Source: Dendrocalamus latiflorus (Eukaryota > Streptophyta > Magnoliopsida > Poales > Poaceae). From it: a DNA stretch of 64,000 bases. The translations under genes and the position numbers were made by a program. The notes under the pieces are model-generated. The model was not told the origin of the DNA. It searched no databases and saw nothing but the letters and a program-made list of their open reading frames with translations. The stretch covers positions 2,387,738-2,451,737 of the forward strand of contig CM029646.1 of the NCBI GenBank assembly GCA_017311315.1. Direction: 5' to 3'. This document shows positions 36,523 to 46,586 of this stretch, in pieces; the first letter of the stretch is position 1; each line of letters begins with the position of its first letter.

Positions 36523-39500
36523 TTACGCAGAGGCACCATCGCCGCCAAATGAATCCTCCAGAAAGCCATTTTCGTCGAGATGGCTGACATCGCCAACCCT
36601 CACGAGGTTCCACCGGCCGGTGACGCCGGATATATGGAAAACATTCAGCGAAGTGTTGGGGATGTTCCTGCGAACTGAGCTGTTGGGGGGATCGGTATGC
36701 CGACAGAGCTCCACTATGGCTGCACCATGGGAGACCACAATAACCCGCTCCCCTGTAAATGCAGAAGCAGCATTGGCAAACGCTTCATCAGGGTTCAGAA
36801 TTGTCAGTGAGCAGCTAGCTACTCAGGAGCGAAGCAAGCAAGGAGGCGGAGCACATTCTCAACACTTGCATGCTACGACAACCGGTTCATCTTCCTCGGG
36901 CATGAGGGGCAGGCGGCTGACCCTCGCACCGGCGGCCAGCAGGGCGATTCGGTCGGCGTGCACGGCTGCGACCTACGACGGTGAAGGTGATGCGGATGGA
37001 GTTGAGGCCTGGCGTTGCAGGAAGGGCCGCGAGGCTCTTTCGAGGGCGGTGGTGCTGGCTGCGGGCGCTTGCCGGCGACCGAAGCCAGTCCATGGCCACT
37101 GGGTTGGCGAGGATTCACCGGCGCTGGCGATCCCGTCGAAATTCTGGGCGCAAGGTGCGGAGGACGACTCCGACGATGAAGCACCGGTGGAGTTGAAGAG
37201 CCCATCGACGCCGGAGTTCATCGTGGAGGCCCTGGACGCAGGGTTCACGGTGGATCAATTGGCCAGAGCCGAGAAAGCTCTAGCGCCAGGTAACGTTCAA
37301 TCTTCCGCAGATCGTCTCCTTCCTAATTCAATTGTCGCTAAGTTGGTTCAAGGAAAATTGGCCGGGGCGCCTTGGCAAGGACCCTTGCCATCTCCTCGAG
37401 TTTCTCCTCCGAGGACTCTCGGCGATTGTGTTGCAAAGGCAAGAAACCTCAGTGCCGGCTCTCGTGGCGCGTTGGCGTCGTCTAGACGGCCAAGATCGCA
37501 GGCGGAACGGCAAGACGGAGTCGATGCCGGTGTTCGCGGTTCCCGGCCATCGCCGGCGCGGTCATTATCGGCAAGTGACGAGCAGAAGTCAAAACAATTT
37601 GAAAATCATAATCTTCGGTGCTGCGATCCGGAATTTCTTCCGTTGTCACCCGCGAAGATACCGGTCGACTTGACCGCGTGCGTTGACACGGGGAGTTCGG
37701 TTCGAGCTTCTCTGCATATCATTGGGCCTGGTAAAATTTTTCGGCCCACCAAAGGCCTTTGCGCTCTTTTCACAAGGACAGGAACCAGGAAAACCACAAA
37801 AACCCTATCGCCGCCGCCGTCCAAGCCATCCATCGCCTCATCGTCGCCTTCCATCGAGCCATCGCGTTCATACGCGGAAGTGGTGCGGGTTGGGGCGACC
37901 ATGGCGGCTCAGGGCTCGGGCGGGAACTTTGGCCGCGGTGGAGGGGGAAGAGCGGCGGGCTACGACCCTGGCTTCCTCCCGGGATTCCATCTGGGACACG
38001 GGGGACGGGGCAGGGGCCGCAACTTAGCCCCCTCCCGTGGTCGCGGTCGCGGCCAAGGAGGATACGGCGGTCAGGGCTTCAATGGCTACACCAACGGATA
38101 CAACGGCGGTGGCCGTGGTGGGCGCCCCTACAGCAGGCCATTTGGAGGAGGGCGTGGCCGGGGTAACTGGCAAAACCATGGCCGGCCGTACTACCAGCCG
38201 TCCTCGGCTCCGGGACAAGGAGGACATCCGCCTCCCTTCCAGGCGGGTGGCTCGTTCGCTGGTGCCGGTGGCGCGCTCGCAGCTGCTGGCAGTGAAGGTG
38301 TGCACGCTACTGCTGGCGGTGGTGGCGCATACGCGGCCGTTGGTGGCGGTGGTGAAGCAGGGCGAGGGGAGATGGAGGTCTTGGTGGGGCAGCACCCTCA
38401 TGGCACGGTTGTCCTCCAGGCACCAGTCATGGGAGCTGGTCCGCAGATATCGACGTCGACGACAGCTCCGGCAGCACCAGAAGTCCCCAAGAGCGCTGTC
38501 CTACCAATCACCAATGCCTCAATTGGGACAAATGAAATGCCAGAGTCATCTCACCAAGGAAAGCCGAAAAGCAAGGGTAAACCATTTTGTTTTCGCTGTC
38601 ACACTAAAGGTCATACTATGGCAGAATGCACTGTGATTTTGGGTTGTGAAATTTGTTATGGAGATCATGTCACTAAAATTTGCCCAAATATAAAAAAAAA
38701 TGAATACTACTGCTATTCCTTGTGGTTATGCGGTCGAAGGATTGGGCTTTTATTTTATTCCAGTCGCTGAAAATCCCAAGGTGAATTTAGAGGAAAAATC
38801 AGCTGTGGTACGTGTTTTGGAGGGTTCTTTTACTGCTGATCAGTTAGCAGTGGAACTTGACAAACTACTACCAGGAAAAAACAAGTGGGTGATTGAGGAG
38901 AAAGGTACTGATGCCTTTATCACTGATTTCCCATCCTCTGAGCTACTGGATTGGGTGGTGAACTGGGGTCCTATGGACACAAAGTCAGTGAAAGGTAAAT
39001 TACGTTTTGAGAAAGGGGTTGAGAATGAGGTCTACAAGTATGAAATTGATAAAGTTTGGGTTCAGTTCCGTGGTCTACCAAAGGAGTTTTGGGAATTTCC
39101 TATTATTTGGGCGATTGGTTCCATTTTAGGTGTTCCCAGAGCTGTAGACACAAAGTTCACTAAAAAGTATGGTCGTGCCAGGATGAAGGTAGCCGTGCTA
39201 GATCCCAATCTTATCCCGGACCTGGTGGATATAGTGATTGGGGATTTTGTTTATGAGCTACAGTTTCGTGCTGAGCATAATATATCTGATGGTGAACCTC
39301 AGGTCATTGACATGGACTCTACCATAGATGAAGATAAAAAAAATGGGGAAAAAAAGGGAGATCCTATGGATGAGGATGGTAAAAAAGAAGAGAAGTTAGC
39401 AAAGGATAATGCAAATGGTGACCATATACCGGGCTCCGGAAAGCAAAATGGGGGTGCAGTCCAGCAAGAGGATATGGGTGCTGGTTCTGGGACTCAGCAG

Positions 39501-42500
39501 AACAAGGAGGCAGGTGTTAAAGCAAACAACAAACCAGTGGTAGTGCTTACTCAGGGGCTAACAGTAGATGGAACTGGCCAATGGAAGGCTAGTTTGATGG
39601 CTTCCCAAAATGACTCTGGCTTTTCCAATAAAATGAGCATGCATAATGGTGGGACAGTGTCTCCTATAAGATCCAGTAAAAGAAATGCGGCGTCTTCACA
39701 TCAGGACTCTATGGAGAAGGCGTCGAAATTGAAAGCTCGCAAAAATCTGGACTCCTCTTCAGACAAAGGTATTGGATCTCATCCAAGCTCATTCCATACT
39801 TTACTTGATTCTTTTTTGTTAGATACAACTAATTCGATAGGGGTTACTCTTGGGAATAATGAACAAACAGTATCTCATTCTTTAAATTCTTTAAAAGCTT
39901 TAGAAGCTCACAGGGTGAATGATATGGTTAGGGTTGTGGAGGATGATGCCTCTACTGTTTGTTCAATAGAAGATAATATAGATTTAGAAGCCTTGAATCT
40001 TATTTGTTTAGAAATCTCAGAAGGCCTTGGTGATGGGGGTTGTGATCCTTTGTGTCTACAGACTCCTTTATCACAAAACAAAAGGTCACGTTCTAGAAAC
40101 AAGAAAAATTACAAAAGACGGTCTAGATGAAAGGTATTTTTTGGAATTGCAATGGGTTTGCTGACCCTAAAAAATATAGATTCCTATCTGACCTAACAAA
40201 AGAAAAGAACCTAGATTTTATTGCCTTATCAGAGACGGGTAGAGCCAATTTTCCGCAATCGACTTTGAATAATATCTGCGCTGGCAGAGATTTTCTTTGG
40301 CATTGCATGGCTCCACGGGGGCGGTCTGGTGGCATGATCCTAGGTATTAACTTGTCAGCTTTTGACATTGGTGAGATTGAAGAAGGGGATTTTTTTATTC
40401 GTTTTAAAGTTCGTCATAAGGAAGATGACTTTAAGTTTAATTTGATTTCAGTATATGGGCCGGCTCAGGTAGATCAAAAATCAAATTTCTTATCAGAAGT
40501 AGTGCGAGTATGCTCAAAAGAAGCTTTACCTGTTATTATCGGTGGCGATTTTAACATTATTCGTAGCCCTGATGAGAAAAGTAATGACAACTATAATGAC
40601 AGATGGCCTTTCATGTTTAATGCAGTGATTGACACTTTAAATCTTAGAGAATTAGAATTGTCGGGAAGAAAATTTACTTGGGCTAATCGTTTGCAAAACC
40701 AAACCTTCGAAAAGTTGGATAGGATTTTGGTCTGTACGGATTTTGAGTCCAAATATCCACATACCACTGTAATTGCACTGTCTAGAGAGATTTCTGACCA
40801 CACTCCGCTGTTATGTTGCACAAACAATACATCCTCATCTTATCAACCCCAATTTAAATTTGAATTGGGTTGGTTGCTGAGAGATGGTTTTTGTGACATA
40901 GTAAGAGATGTGTGGCAGAGCGTACATGCTGAAGGCACCCCCTTAGAGAGGTGGCAAGCTAAGATCAGAAGGCTACGCCAATATCTCAGAGGTTGGGCAA
41001 AAAACGTGAGTGGTGCTTATAAGAAAGAAAAAAATGTCAATTTTAAATAAACTAGATGAACTGGACAAGAAGGCAGAAAGCTCAATGCTCAATGAAATGG
41101 ATTTGAACTTAAAACATGTGTTAAATGAAAGGCTAGCGGAATTACTTCGTGAAGAGGAGCTAAAATGGTACCAAAGGGCTAAGGTGAAACATCTATTACA
41201 GGGTGATGCAAACACGAAATACTATCATTTGTTGGCAAATGGTCGGTATAGGAAAACTCGAATTTTCCAGTTGGAAGAAGGGAATGATATAATAAGTGGT
41301 GATGCTCAACTTAAAAAGCATATTACCAATTATTATAAAACACTATTTGGCCCATCGGATAACTCTACCATCTCTTTGGATGTGTTACAAACCGAGGATA
41401 TTCCCCAAGTTTCTGCACTGGAAAATGAGTTTTTAACAGCTGACTTTACAGAAGAGGAAGTAAGGGCTGCAATCTTCCAAATGGATCATAATAAGGCACC
41501 AGGACCGGATGGTTTCCCTCCAGAGTTCTATCAGGCCTTCTGGACTTTAATTAAAGATGATATGATGGCTCTATTTACGGATTTCCATCAGGGATCCTTG
41601 CCACTAAACAGTCTTAACTTCGGAACAATAATTTTGTTACCTAAGCAGAAGGATGCGAAAGTGATTCAGCAATACAGACCAATATGTCTGTTGAATGTCT
41701 CTTTTAAAATCTTCACCAAGGTGGCAACTAATAGATTATCTACCGTAGCCCAAAAGATTATTAGACCAACACAAACAGCCTTTCTTCCTGGCAGAAATAT
41801 CATGGAGGGTGCGGTAATACTCCATGAGACGATACATGAACTTCACTCGAAGAAGCAGGATGGGGTTATTTTCAAAATTGATTTTGAAAAGGCATACGAC
41901 AAGGTAAAATGGAGTTTTTTACAACAAACACTAAGGATGAAAGGGTTTTCACAAAAATGGTGTAAATGGGTGGAGAAGTTCACGCAAGGAGGAAATGTTA
42001 ATATTAAGGTTAATGACCAACTAGGTTCATACTTCCAAACAAGAAAAGGCTTAAGGCAGGGTGACCCAATGTCGCCAATACTATTTAATATAGTGGCTGA
42101 CATGCTGGCCATACTGATTGCTAGAGCCACAGAAGCAGGGCGAGTTGAAGGGGTTATTCCTCATCTTATTCAAGATGGATTATCTATTCTCCAGTATGCG
42201 GATGACACGGTGATTTTTATGAGTCATGATGTTGAGAAAGCGATAAATATGAAATTAATACTTACTACTTTTGAACAACTATCAGGGCTCAAAATAAACT
42301 TTCATAAAAGTGAGATCTTTTGTTTTGGGAAAGCACAAGATCATGTAGGGTACTATTCGCAGTTGTTTGGTTGTAAAGTGGGGAAGTACCCCTTTCGCTA
42401 TCTTGGTCTACCAATGAATACTAGGAAACTAAATAATAATGATTGGCAAATGATTGAGAACAGAATTGAAAAGAGGCTCAGCGGGTGGAAAGGTAAATTG

Positions 42501-45461
42501 CTTTCGGTTGGGGGTCGATTGGTCTTAATAAACTCGGTGCTCTCTAGTTTACCGATGTTTATGATGTCTTTTTTTGAGATCCCAAGGGGAGTGTTAGAAA
42601 AAATCGATTGTTTCAGATCAAGATTTTATTGGCAAAGCGACCAACACAAGAGAAAATACAGACTAGCCAAATGGGAAATCTTGTGCCAACCGAAAATACA
42701 AGGGGGTTTAGGCATACAAAATTTGGACATTCAGAACAAATGCTTGTTGAGTAAATGGCTATTTAAATTGTTAAATGAGGATGGCATGTGGCAGGAACTT
42801 TTGCGGAATAAATACATAAAAGATAAGACACTAGGAAGCTGCGTTAAAAAACCAACAGATTCTCATTTTTGGAAAAGCTTGATGAATGTAAAAGACACCT
42901 TCATGGGTTTTGGGTCATTCAAAGTGAAAGACGGGTCGCAAATCCGATTCTGGTTTGACACTTGGTTGGTGAACAAACCACTAAAAGATAGATTTCCATC
43001 GTTGTTCAATATTGTACGAAGGAAACAAGACACTGTGGCTCAAATCCTTAGTTCATCCCCACTAAATATTTCATTCCGCCGTAATTTAGTGGGCACAAAC
43101 CTAAGGGATTGGCACAGAATTGTTGCCTCTTTACAGGATGTGAACTTACGTGTAGAAAGGGATGTTTTTGTGTGGGCGTTACATTCATCAGGAGTTTTCT
43201 CTGTCAAATCCATGTATGCTGCGTTAATTAATAATGGAGTGCGAGTGTCACAAGATATTTGGCAAATTAAGGTTCCTTCAAAAATAAAAATATTTTTGTG
43301 GTACCTTAAAAAGGGGGTGACTCTAACTAAGGATAACCTAGTTAGGCGTAACTGGAACGGTGACACGAAGTGCTGCTTCTGTCATTCTCTAGAAACTATT
43401 CAACACCTTTTTCTGGACTGTTTTTATGCCAAGTTTTTGTGGCGAGCGGTACATTTACTGTTCGGACTAACACCGCCACAGAGTATAGATGACCTTTTTA
43501 ATGGGTGGTCAAAGAAGGGTAATAAGAAACAACACGCATTGTTATTGACAGCAGCATCGGCACTTTGTTGGGCAGTTTGGATAACAAGAAACGAGGTGGT
43601 TTTTGACAAATGTAGACCAAAATCTTTTTTGCAGGTACTATTCAGGGGAACTCACTGGCTCCGTCAGTGGGCAAAGTTGCAGCGGCGGGATGATCTACGG
43701 GATCACTTGGTCTTAGCTGGGCAACATCTTGAGTCGTCTGCTTTGCAATTCTTCGGTTCTAATGGATGGTTATCAACAAGATTTATTGGCCTTTCTTAGT
43801 CAAACCTTTACATACGTTTTGTTTATCCATGTGTTTGCTGTAAAGATGGAACTTTTACAGCTCGTTGTAATAATTGGCCTGATTCTATCTGTTGATAGAT
43901 GAAGCCGGATTTTACTATCCATTATCTAAAAAAAGCTACTCAGGAGCAGTGTGATGTGCCATAGAGGAATCTGATTTGTCGGCCTGCTTCACAAACTTTA
44001 CTGTAGTGTTAACCACACAGGAAATGGGGAGATGAAAAAAAAAATCTAAGAATGAGGTTAGCTGCTTACCGATGTGTTCTCGGGCAATTGTATTCAGGTA
44101 GGACACGCACCGCTCAGATAACTGATTAAGGCTCTCTCCACCACCCTGAACATGAGTGGAAATACTGATGAGCTCTTCAAAGTGAAGCATAGAATATGGC
44201 TGTAGTACTGGTACGAGTTGCTCAGGGTAAACTTGTGAACATTTTGTCAGCTATAACTAACAACCGACGGTGGGAAACATTGGTAACTTGGTGTAGTTTG
44301 TCAAGTCAATTCAAGTTCTTACCAAACATACAGCCATTGTAAATGAAAAAAGGACAAAGCCATTTATGCATCTATAAGCAAGACAAAGCTATAAATTTGT
44401 CTGGAGGGTTGTACTTACAGGAATCTCTTGGTTTCTGTAGTCGAAATCCAAACCTTTTGTATTTTCAAAAAGATCAAAACCTTTGAAAGCCCCTGGATTT
44501 TTAATAAAAGCATCATCCCACTTCAAACCCTGGAGATATCCCATGTGCCTTTCTCTCAGTGCTTCATTCAACACCAGCTGAAACAAATTACTAGTGAGAT
44601 ACGAAATGCTCATAAACAGCAAAAAGGTTAGTTCCATTAAGCTTCAACTACAGGATTTTATATTTCCAAGCAGTTGGAGGCTGTAAGCACCAGGCGGCAT
44701 GACTCTTAGAATCTGAAAAGAGAGGGAGAGAGTGAACATATACAGAATGTACTTACATTTGAGACGTCACAGGCTTTTGCGATGGTTTGTGCAGTTTCAG
44801 CAGCACGCTTCAAATCCGAGGAGTATATAGCAGCTGGCTTGGTTTCTCTTGACAGACGACGGGCTACCTTACGAGTTTGCATCAGATTTACACAAAAATG
44901 TCAATGCTGACAATGGAAGTCCTAATGGAGTATTCACTAGTTCTGTGTCACAATTTGAGGCAAGTGAACCATACCACAACAGCTTGCTTACTACCAATCT
45001 CATTTAGTTCTGGATCCATTTGTCCCTGTTGAAGGATTTCAATGTTCTATCACTTAGAGAGAGAGAGAAAAAATCCAAAAATAAGGACTGTTAATGGAAG
45101 AATGGTTAGGAGTCTCCAGTAACAGATGCTCGAGCTCCCAAATTCCCAAATCTAAAATGTATGTTTAGAGATATTAGCACAGAACTCTTTATGGCGAAAG
45201 GCATGGTATCATTCTGTAGCTTCAACCAAGTAAGATTGAATGTTGAGTCCATGCTAGATTCGGTAAGTTGTCCTCGGTATTCGGTAAGCGCCTCTCATTG
45301 GAAAACAGTAGGGAAGCACGAGGACGGAGAATCGAAGAACCAAGAGGGAGGACCGAACCGACCTGAACGATGCGGGAGGCGTTCCACGACGTCTCCCCGT
45401 GCCGGACCACCACCACCTCCGCGAACTGCTCGCCGTCGCCGTGCGACGGTGTGGACGACAT
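36523..45461 (-). CDS. phosphoglycerate-mutase-like histidine phosphatase, six exons, LINE in last intron
   Basis: Minus-strand exons are 45461-45363, 45025-44975, 44867-44757, 44577-44419, 44145-44070 and 36752-36523, giving 241 residues. All joins are in frame with GT/AG borders. The catalytic histidine box VVVVRHGETSWN lies at about residues 16-27. The proton-donor region LRERHMG is in exon 4 and the second histidine VSHGAAI in exon 6. These are the key residues of the histidine phosphatase superfamily (dPGM/GpmB-like branch). Plant members are often called phosphoglycerate mutase-like, and their true substrate is uncertain. Length is normal for the family. The last intron is 7317 bp because a LINE is inserted antisense; without it and its duplication the intron would be 200 bp. 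It is the upstream member of a tandem pair whose partner is dead. Expression depends on splicing over the LINE. Confidence 0.88.
36902..38770 (+). CDS. LINE ORF1, nucleic-acid-binding protein with RGG region and zinc knuckles
   Basis: About 622 residues from the first ATG inside the element (36902). The frame is open back beyond the LINE 5' end by chance. The middle part is acidic and Pro/Ser-rich (WAQGAEDDSDDEAP). Residues about 340-500 are Gly/Arg-rich with many RGR and GGRG repeats, typical of RNA binding. The C terminus has CFRCHTKGHTMAEC (C-x2-C-x4-H-x4-C) and then CEICYGDHVTKIC. The frame ends about 25 codons after the knuckles because of an A9 run (38693-38701). The next part of the protein continues in the +1 frame. 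ORF1 proteins of L1 elements coat the RNA and assist target-primed reverse transcription. Confidence 0.8.
   Translation: MRGRRLTLAPAASRAIRSACTAATYDGEGDADGVEAWRCRKGREALSRAVVLAAGACRRPKPVHGHWVGEDSPALAIPSKFWAQGAEDDSDDEAPVELKSPSTPEFIVEALDAGFTVDQLARAEKALAPGNVQSSADRLLPNSIVAKLVQGKLAGAPWQGPLPSPRVSPPRTLGDCVAKARNLSAGSRGALASSRRPRSQAERQDGVDAGVRGSRPSPARSLSASDEQKSKQFENHNLRCCDPEFLPLSPAKIPVDLTACVDTGSSVRASLHIIGPGKIFRPTKGLCALFTRTGTRKTTKTLSPPPSKPSIASSSPSIEPSRSYAEVVRVGATMAAQGSGGNFGRGGGGRAAGYDPGFLPGFHLGHGGRGRGRNLAPSRGRGRGQGGYGGQGFNGYTNGYNGGGRGGRPYSRPFGGGRGRGNWQNHGRPYYQPSSAPGQGGHPPPFQAGGSFAGAGGALAAAGSEGVHATAGGGGAYAAVGGGGEAGRGEMEVLVGQHPHGTVVLQAPVMGAGPQISTSTTAPAAPEVPKSAVLPITNASIGTNEMPESSHQGKPKSKGKPFCFRCHTKGHTMAECTVILGCEICYGDHVTKICPNIKKNEYYCYSLWLCGRRIGLLFYSSR
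38700..40130 (+). CDS. LINE ORF1 continuation (DUF4283-like region) in the +1 frame
   Basis: 476 residues. It starts at an ATG directly after the A9 run and begins MNTTAIPCGYAVEGLGFYF. That sequence in plant LINE/gag-like proteins normally follows the zinc knuckles without a break. It includes VWVQFRGLPKEFW and FTKKYGRARMKVAV, then a long polar linker. The split from the preceding frame is one nucleotide at an A homopolymer, either a mutation or a slippage site. The stop codon overlaps the ORF2 start as ATGA (40127-40130). Confidence 0.75.
   Translation: MNTTAIPCGYAVEGLGFYFIPVAENPKVNLEEKSAVVRVLEGSFTADQLAVELDKLLPGKNKWVIEEKGTDAFITDFPSSELLDWVVNWGPMDTKSVKGKLRFEKGVENEVYKYEIDKVWVQFRGLPKEFWEFPIIWAIGSILGVPRAVDTKFTKKYGRARMKVAVLDPNLIPDLVDIVIGDFVYELQFRAEHNISDGEPQVIDMDSTIDEDKKNGEKKGDPMDEDGKKEEKLAKDNANGDHIPGSGKQNGGAVQQEDMGAGSGTQQNKEAGVKANNKPVVVLTQGLTVDGTGQWKASLMASQNDSGFSNKMSMHNGGTVSPIRSSKRNAASSHQDSMEKASKLKARKNLDSSSDKGIGSHPSSFHTLLDSFLLDTTNSIGVTLGNNEQTVSHSLNSLKALEAHRVNDMVRVVEDDASTVCSIEDNIDLEALNLICLEISEGLGDGGCDPLCLQTPLSQNKRSRSRNKKNYKRRSR
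40127..41050 (+). CDS. LINE ORF2 N-terminal part, AP-like endonuclease
   Basis: 307 residues. It opens MKGIFWNCNGFADP (the N-C pair of the exonuclease-endonuclease-phosphatase fold) and contains FIALSETGR, FNLISVYGPA, IIGGDFNIIRSP (catalytic GDFN) and ISDHTPLLC (terminal SDH). These are the residues needed to nick target DNA for insertion. The start overlaps the preceding stop (ATGA), which suggests termination-reinitiation. The frame is lost at an A7 run (41028-41034), where the reverse transcriptase continues in the +1 frame. Confidence 0.9.
   Translation: MKGIFWNCNGFADPKKYRFLSDLTKEKNLDFIALSETGRANFPQSTLNNICAGRDFLWHCMAPRGRSGGMILGINLSAFDIGEIEEGDFFIRFKVRHKEDDFKFNLISVYGPAQVDQKSNFLSEVVRVCSKEALPVIIGGDFNIIRSPDEKSNDNYNDRWPFMFNAVIDTLNLRELELSGRKFTWANRLQNQTFEKLDRILVCTDFESKYPHTTVIALSREISDHTPLLCCTNNTSSSYQPQFKFELGWLLRDGFCDIVRDVWQSVHAEGTPLERWQAKIRRLRQYLRGWAKNVSGAYKKEKNVNFK
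41010..43799 (+). CDS. LINE ORF2 C-terminal part, reverse transcriptase with zf-RVT
   Basis: 929 residues from the first ATG of the frame, though translation would naturally arrive from the endonuclease frame. Blocks seen: DHNKAPGPDGFPPEFYQAFW, QYRPICLLNVSFKIFTKV, FKIDFEKAYDKVKW (catalytic Asp), GLRQGDPMSPILFNI, and LQYADDTVIF (the paired catalytic Asp). The C-terminal finger reads CCFCHSLETIQHLFLDC. All catalytic residues are present and no stop interrupts the frame until 43799. The 3' UTR is 134 bp. Confidence 0.93.
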   Translation: MVLIRKKKMSILNKLDELDKKAESSMLNEMDLNLKHVLNERLAELLREEELKWYQRAKVKHLLQGDANTKYYHLLANGRYRKTRIFQLEEGNDIISGDAQLKKHITNYYKTLFGPSDNSTISLDVLQTEDIPQVSALENEFLTADFTEEEVRAAIFQMDHNKAPGPDGFPPEFYQAFWTLIKDDMMALFTDFHQGSLPLNSLNFGTIILLPKQKDAKVIQQYRPICLLNVSFKIFTKVATNRLSTVAQKIIRPTQTAFLPGRNIMEGAVILHETIHELHSKKQDGVIFKIDFEKAYDKVKWSFLQQTLRMKGFSQKWCKWVEKFTQGGNVNIKVNDQLGSYFQTRKGLRQGDPMSPILFNIVADMLAILIARATEAGRVEGVIPHLIQDGLSILQYADDTVIFMSHDVEKAINMKLILTTFEQLSGLKINFHKSEIFCFGKAQDHVGYYSQLFGCKVGKYPFRYLGLPMNTRKLNNNDWQMIENRIEKRLSGWKGKLLSVGGRLVLINSVLSSLPMFMMSFFEIPRGVLEKIDCFRSRFYWQSDQHKRKYRLAKWEILCQPKIQGGLGIQNLDIQNKCLLSKWLFKLLNEDGMWQELLRNKYIKDKTLGSCVKKPTDSHFWKSLMNVKDTFMGFGSFKVKDGSQIRFWFDTWLVNKPLKDRFPSLFNIVRRKQDTVAQILSSSPLNISFRRNLVGTNLRDWHRIVASLQDVNLRVERDVFVWALHSSGVFSVKSMYAALINNGVRVSQDIWQIKVPSKIKIFLWYLKKGVTLTKDNLVRRNWNGDTKCCFCHSLETIQHLFLDCFYAKFLWRAVHLLFGLTPPQSIDDLFNGWSKKGNKKQHALLLTAASALCWAVWITRNEVVFDKCRPKSFLQVLFRGTHWLRQWAKLQRRDDLRDHLVLAGQHLESSALQFFGSNGWLSTRFIGLS

Positions 45462-45957
45462 AGCTCAATTGGTCGTGCTGGCACCTGCTACTGTGATGGC
45501 CGCAGCCGAGAGGGATCAGAGGATACCTGATAGCGTCTCTCCGGCCGGCCGGGGTCAATCGCAGCAGCTTCCAGGAAGCCACCCAGGTGATACCCCGATG
45601 CCGCCACAGGGCAGGCTAATGACTTCGCATCTGTTCTTGTCTCTTGCTGACCACATATCAATTCATTCCCAAAGCAAGTCCTGTTATTATTATCGCAAGG
45701 ATGGCGACGCAGCCTGAAATCTCAATAAAGAAACCACGTTTCGCTCGTGCACCAATTCACCCAAGATTATTGCAACAACCGTAGCACTAAGTAGCGACAC
45801 GACCCTGCTACACTTTGTGCGAAGCATGCATGAAATTGATCGGTGCCAACGAGTTACTACGAGGTAAGTTGATCTGAGATGAACAAGCATCACAGAGTTA
45901 ATCCATGCTCAGTTCAGACCACGGATGAGGAGTCTTCCTTCTTACGTCGTGCGGAGA
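45462..45957. other. 5' flank of the histidine phosphatase gene
   Basis: It includes the promoter-side sequence shared with the pseudogene copy (CAGCTTCCAGGAAGCCACC near 45563, and ACCACGTTTCGCTCGTGCACC near 45733). No clear TATA box is seen. Confidence 0.4.
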
Positions 45958-46269
45958 CAGTGGCGGACTAGGATCAAAATTTAGAGAGTGCTAATAAGAC
46001 TTACTGATCAATTTGCTGAATATCGAGTTGCCGGCCTACGATAGACTTGTAGACATGAGAGAAAAAGAGGCTCTACGCCAAAAGCCAAGATGTCGGTGTG
46101 GCTTGTAATCACCACTACAAATACAATTTTCTTCATCATACAAAGCCTTTTAAACCTGATAAAATCATTCATACAGCTGGCGTGGAGCTGTAGAGGATGA
46201 GGTACATACGGCCGACCGGCGATAGAGAGAGCTGACGTCTCACCTGATCCACCGCTGGATCCGCCCCTG
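45958..46269. mobile_element. non-autonomous hAT-like element, 312 bp
   Basis: The left end CAGTGGCGGACTAGG and right end CTGGATCCGCCCCTG are inverted repeats of the same type as at 12.5 and 56.8 kb. Flanks TGCGGAGA (45950-45957) and TGTGGAGA (46270-46277) form an 8-bp duplication with one mismatch. Confidence 0.75.
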
Positions 46270-46389
46270 TGTGGAGAGGAGTAAGTTTCATCCTCTTCAC
46301 GCCGCGGCTTATGCTTAGCTCAGGCGTACGTTAGCGTGTTGAAGAGAAAGTAATATTCTCATAGCATTCTTTCCGTGGCTGGGCTACTA

Positions 46390-46586
46390 AAGCATCAACC
46401 ACCAACTTAATTAACGAGAGTGCGACCGTACAGCTCTATGAAAGTGCCCACTTTTATCTACAAAACGCAATAACAAGATCTGCTTGTCTGAAGCATCAAC
46501 CACCGACTAAACGAGAGTGCGACCGTATAGCTCTGTAAAAGTGCTTACTTTAACCTACAAACGCGACAACGAGATTTGCTTGTCTT
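46390..46586. repeat. two-copy tandem duplication, about 100 bp unit
   Basis: AAGCATCAACCACC begins at 46390 and 46491. Both copies run through CGAGAGTGCGACCGTA, AGCTCTRTRAAAGTGC and TGCTTGTCT. The copies differ at several positions and by small indels. Confidence 0.8.

Larger units (their letters stand above)
36831..43933 (+). mobile_element. near full-length plant L1-clade LINE, 7.1 kb
   Basis: Flanked by a perfect 14-bp duplication AGCTACTCAGGAGC (36817-36830 and 43934-43947), and ending in a short A tail (TCTAAAAAAA). In order it carries an ORF1 with RGG-rich and CCHC zinc-knuckle parts, an ORF1 continuation, an AP-like endonuclease and a reverse transcriptase with a C-terminal zinc finger. 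The perfect duplication and long frames point to recent insertion. It lies antisense within the last intron of the histidine phosphatase gene. Confidence 0.95.

Noticed and set aside
36620..36901. In-frame extension of LINE ORF1 to an ATG at 36620
   Set aside because: That ATG lies antisense in the phosphatase last exon, outside the LINE 5' boundary at 36831, so it is not part of ORF1.
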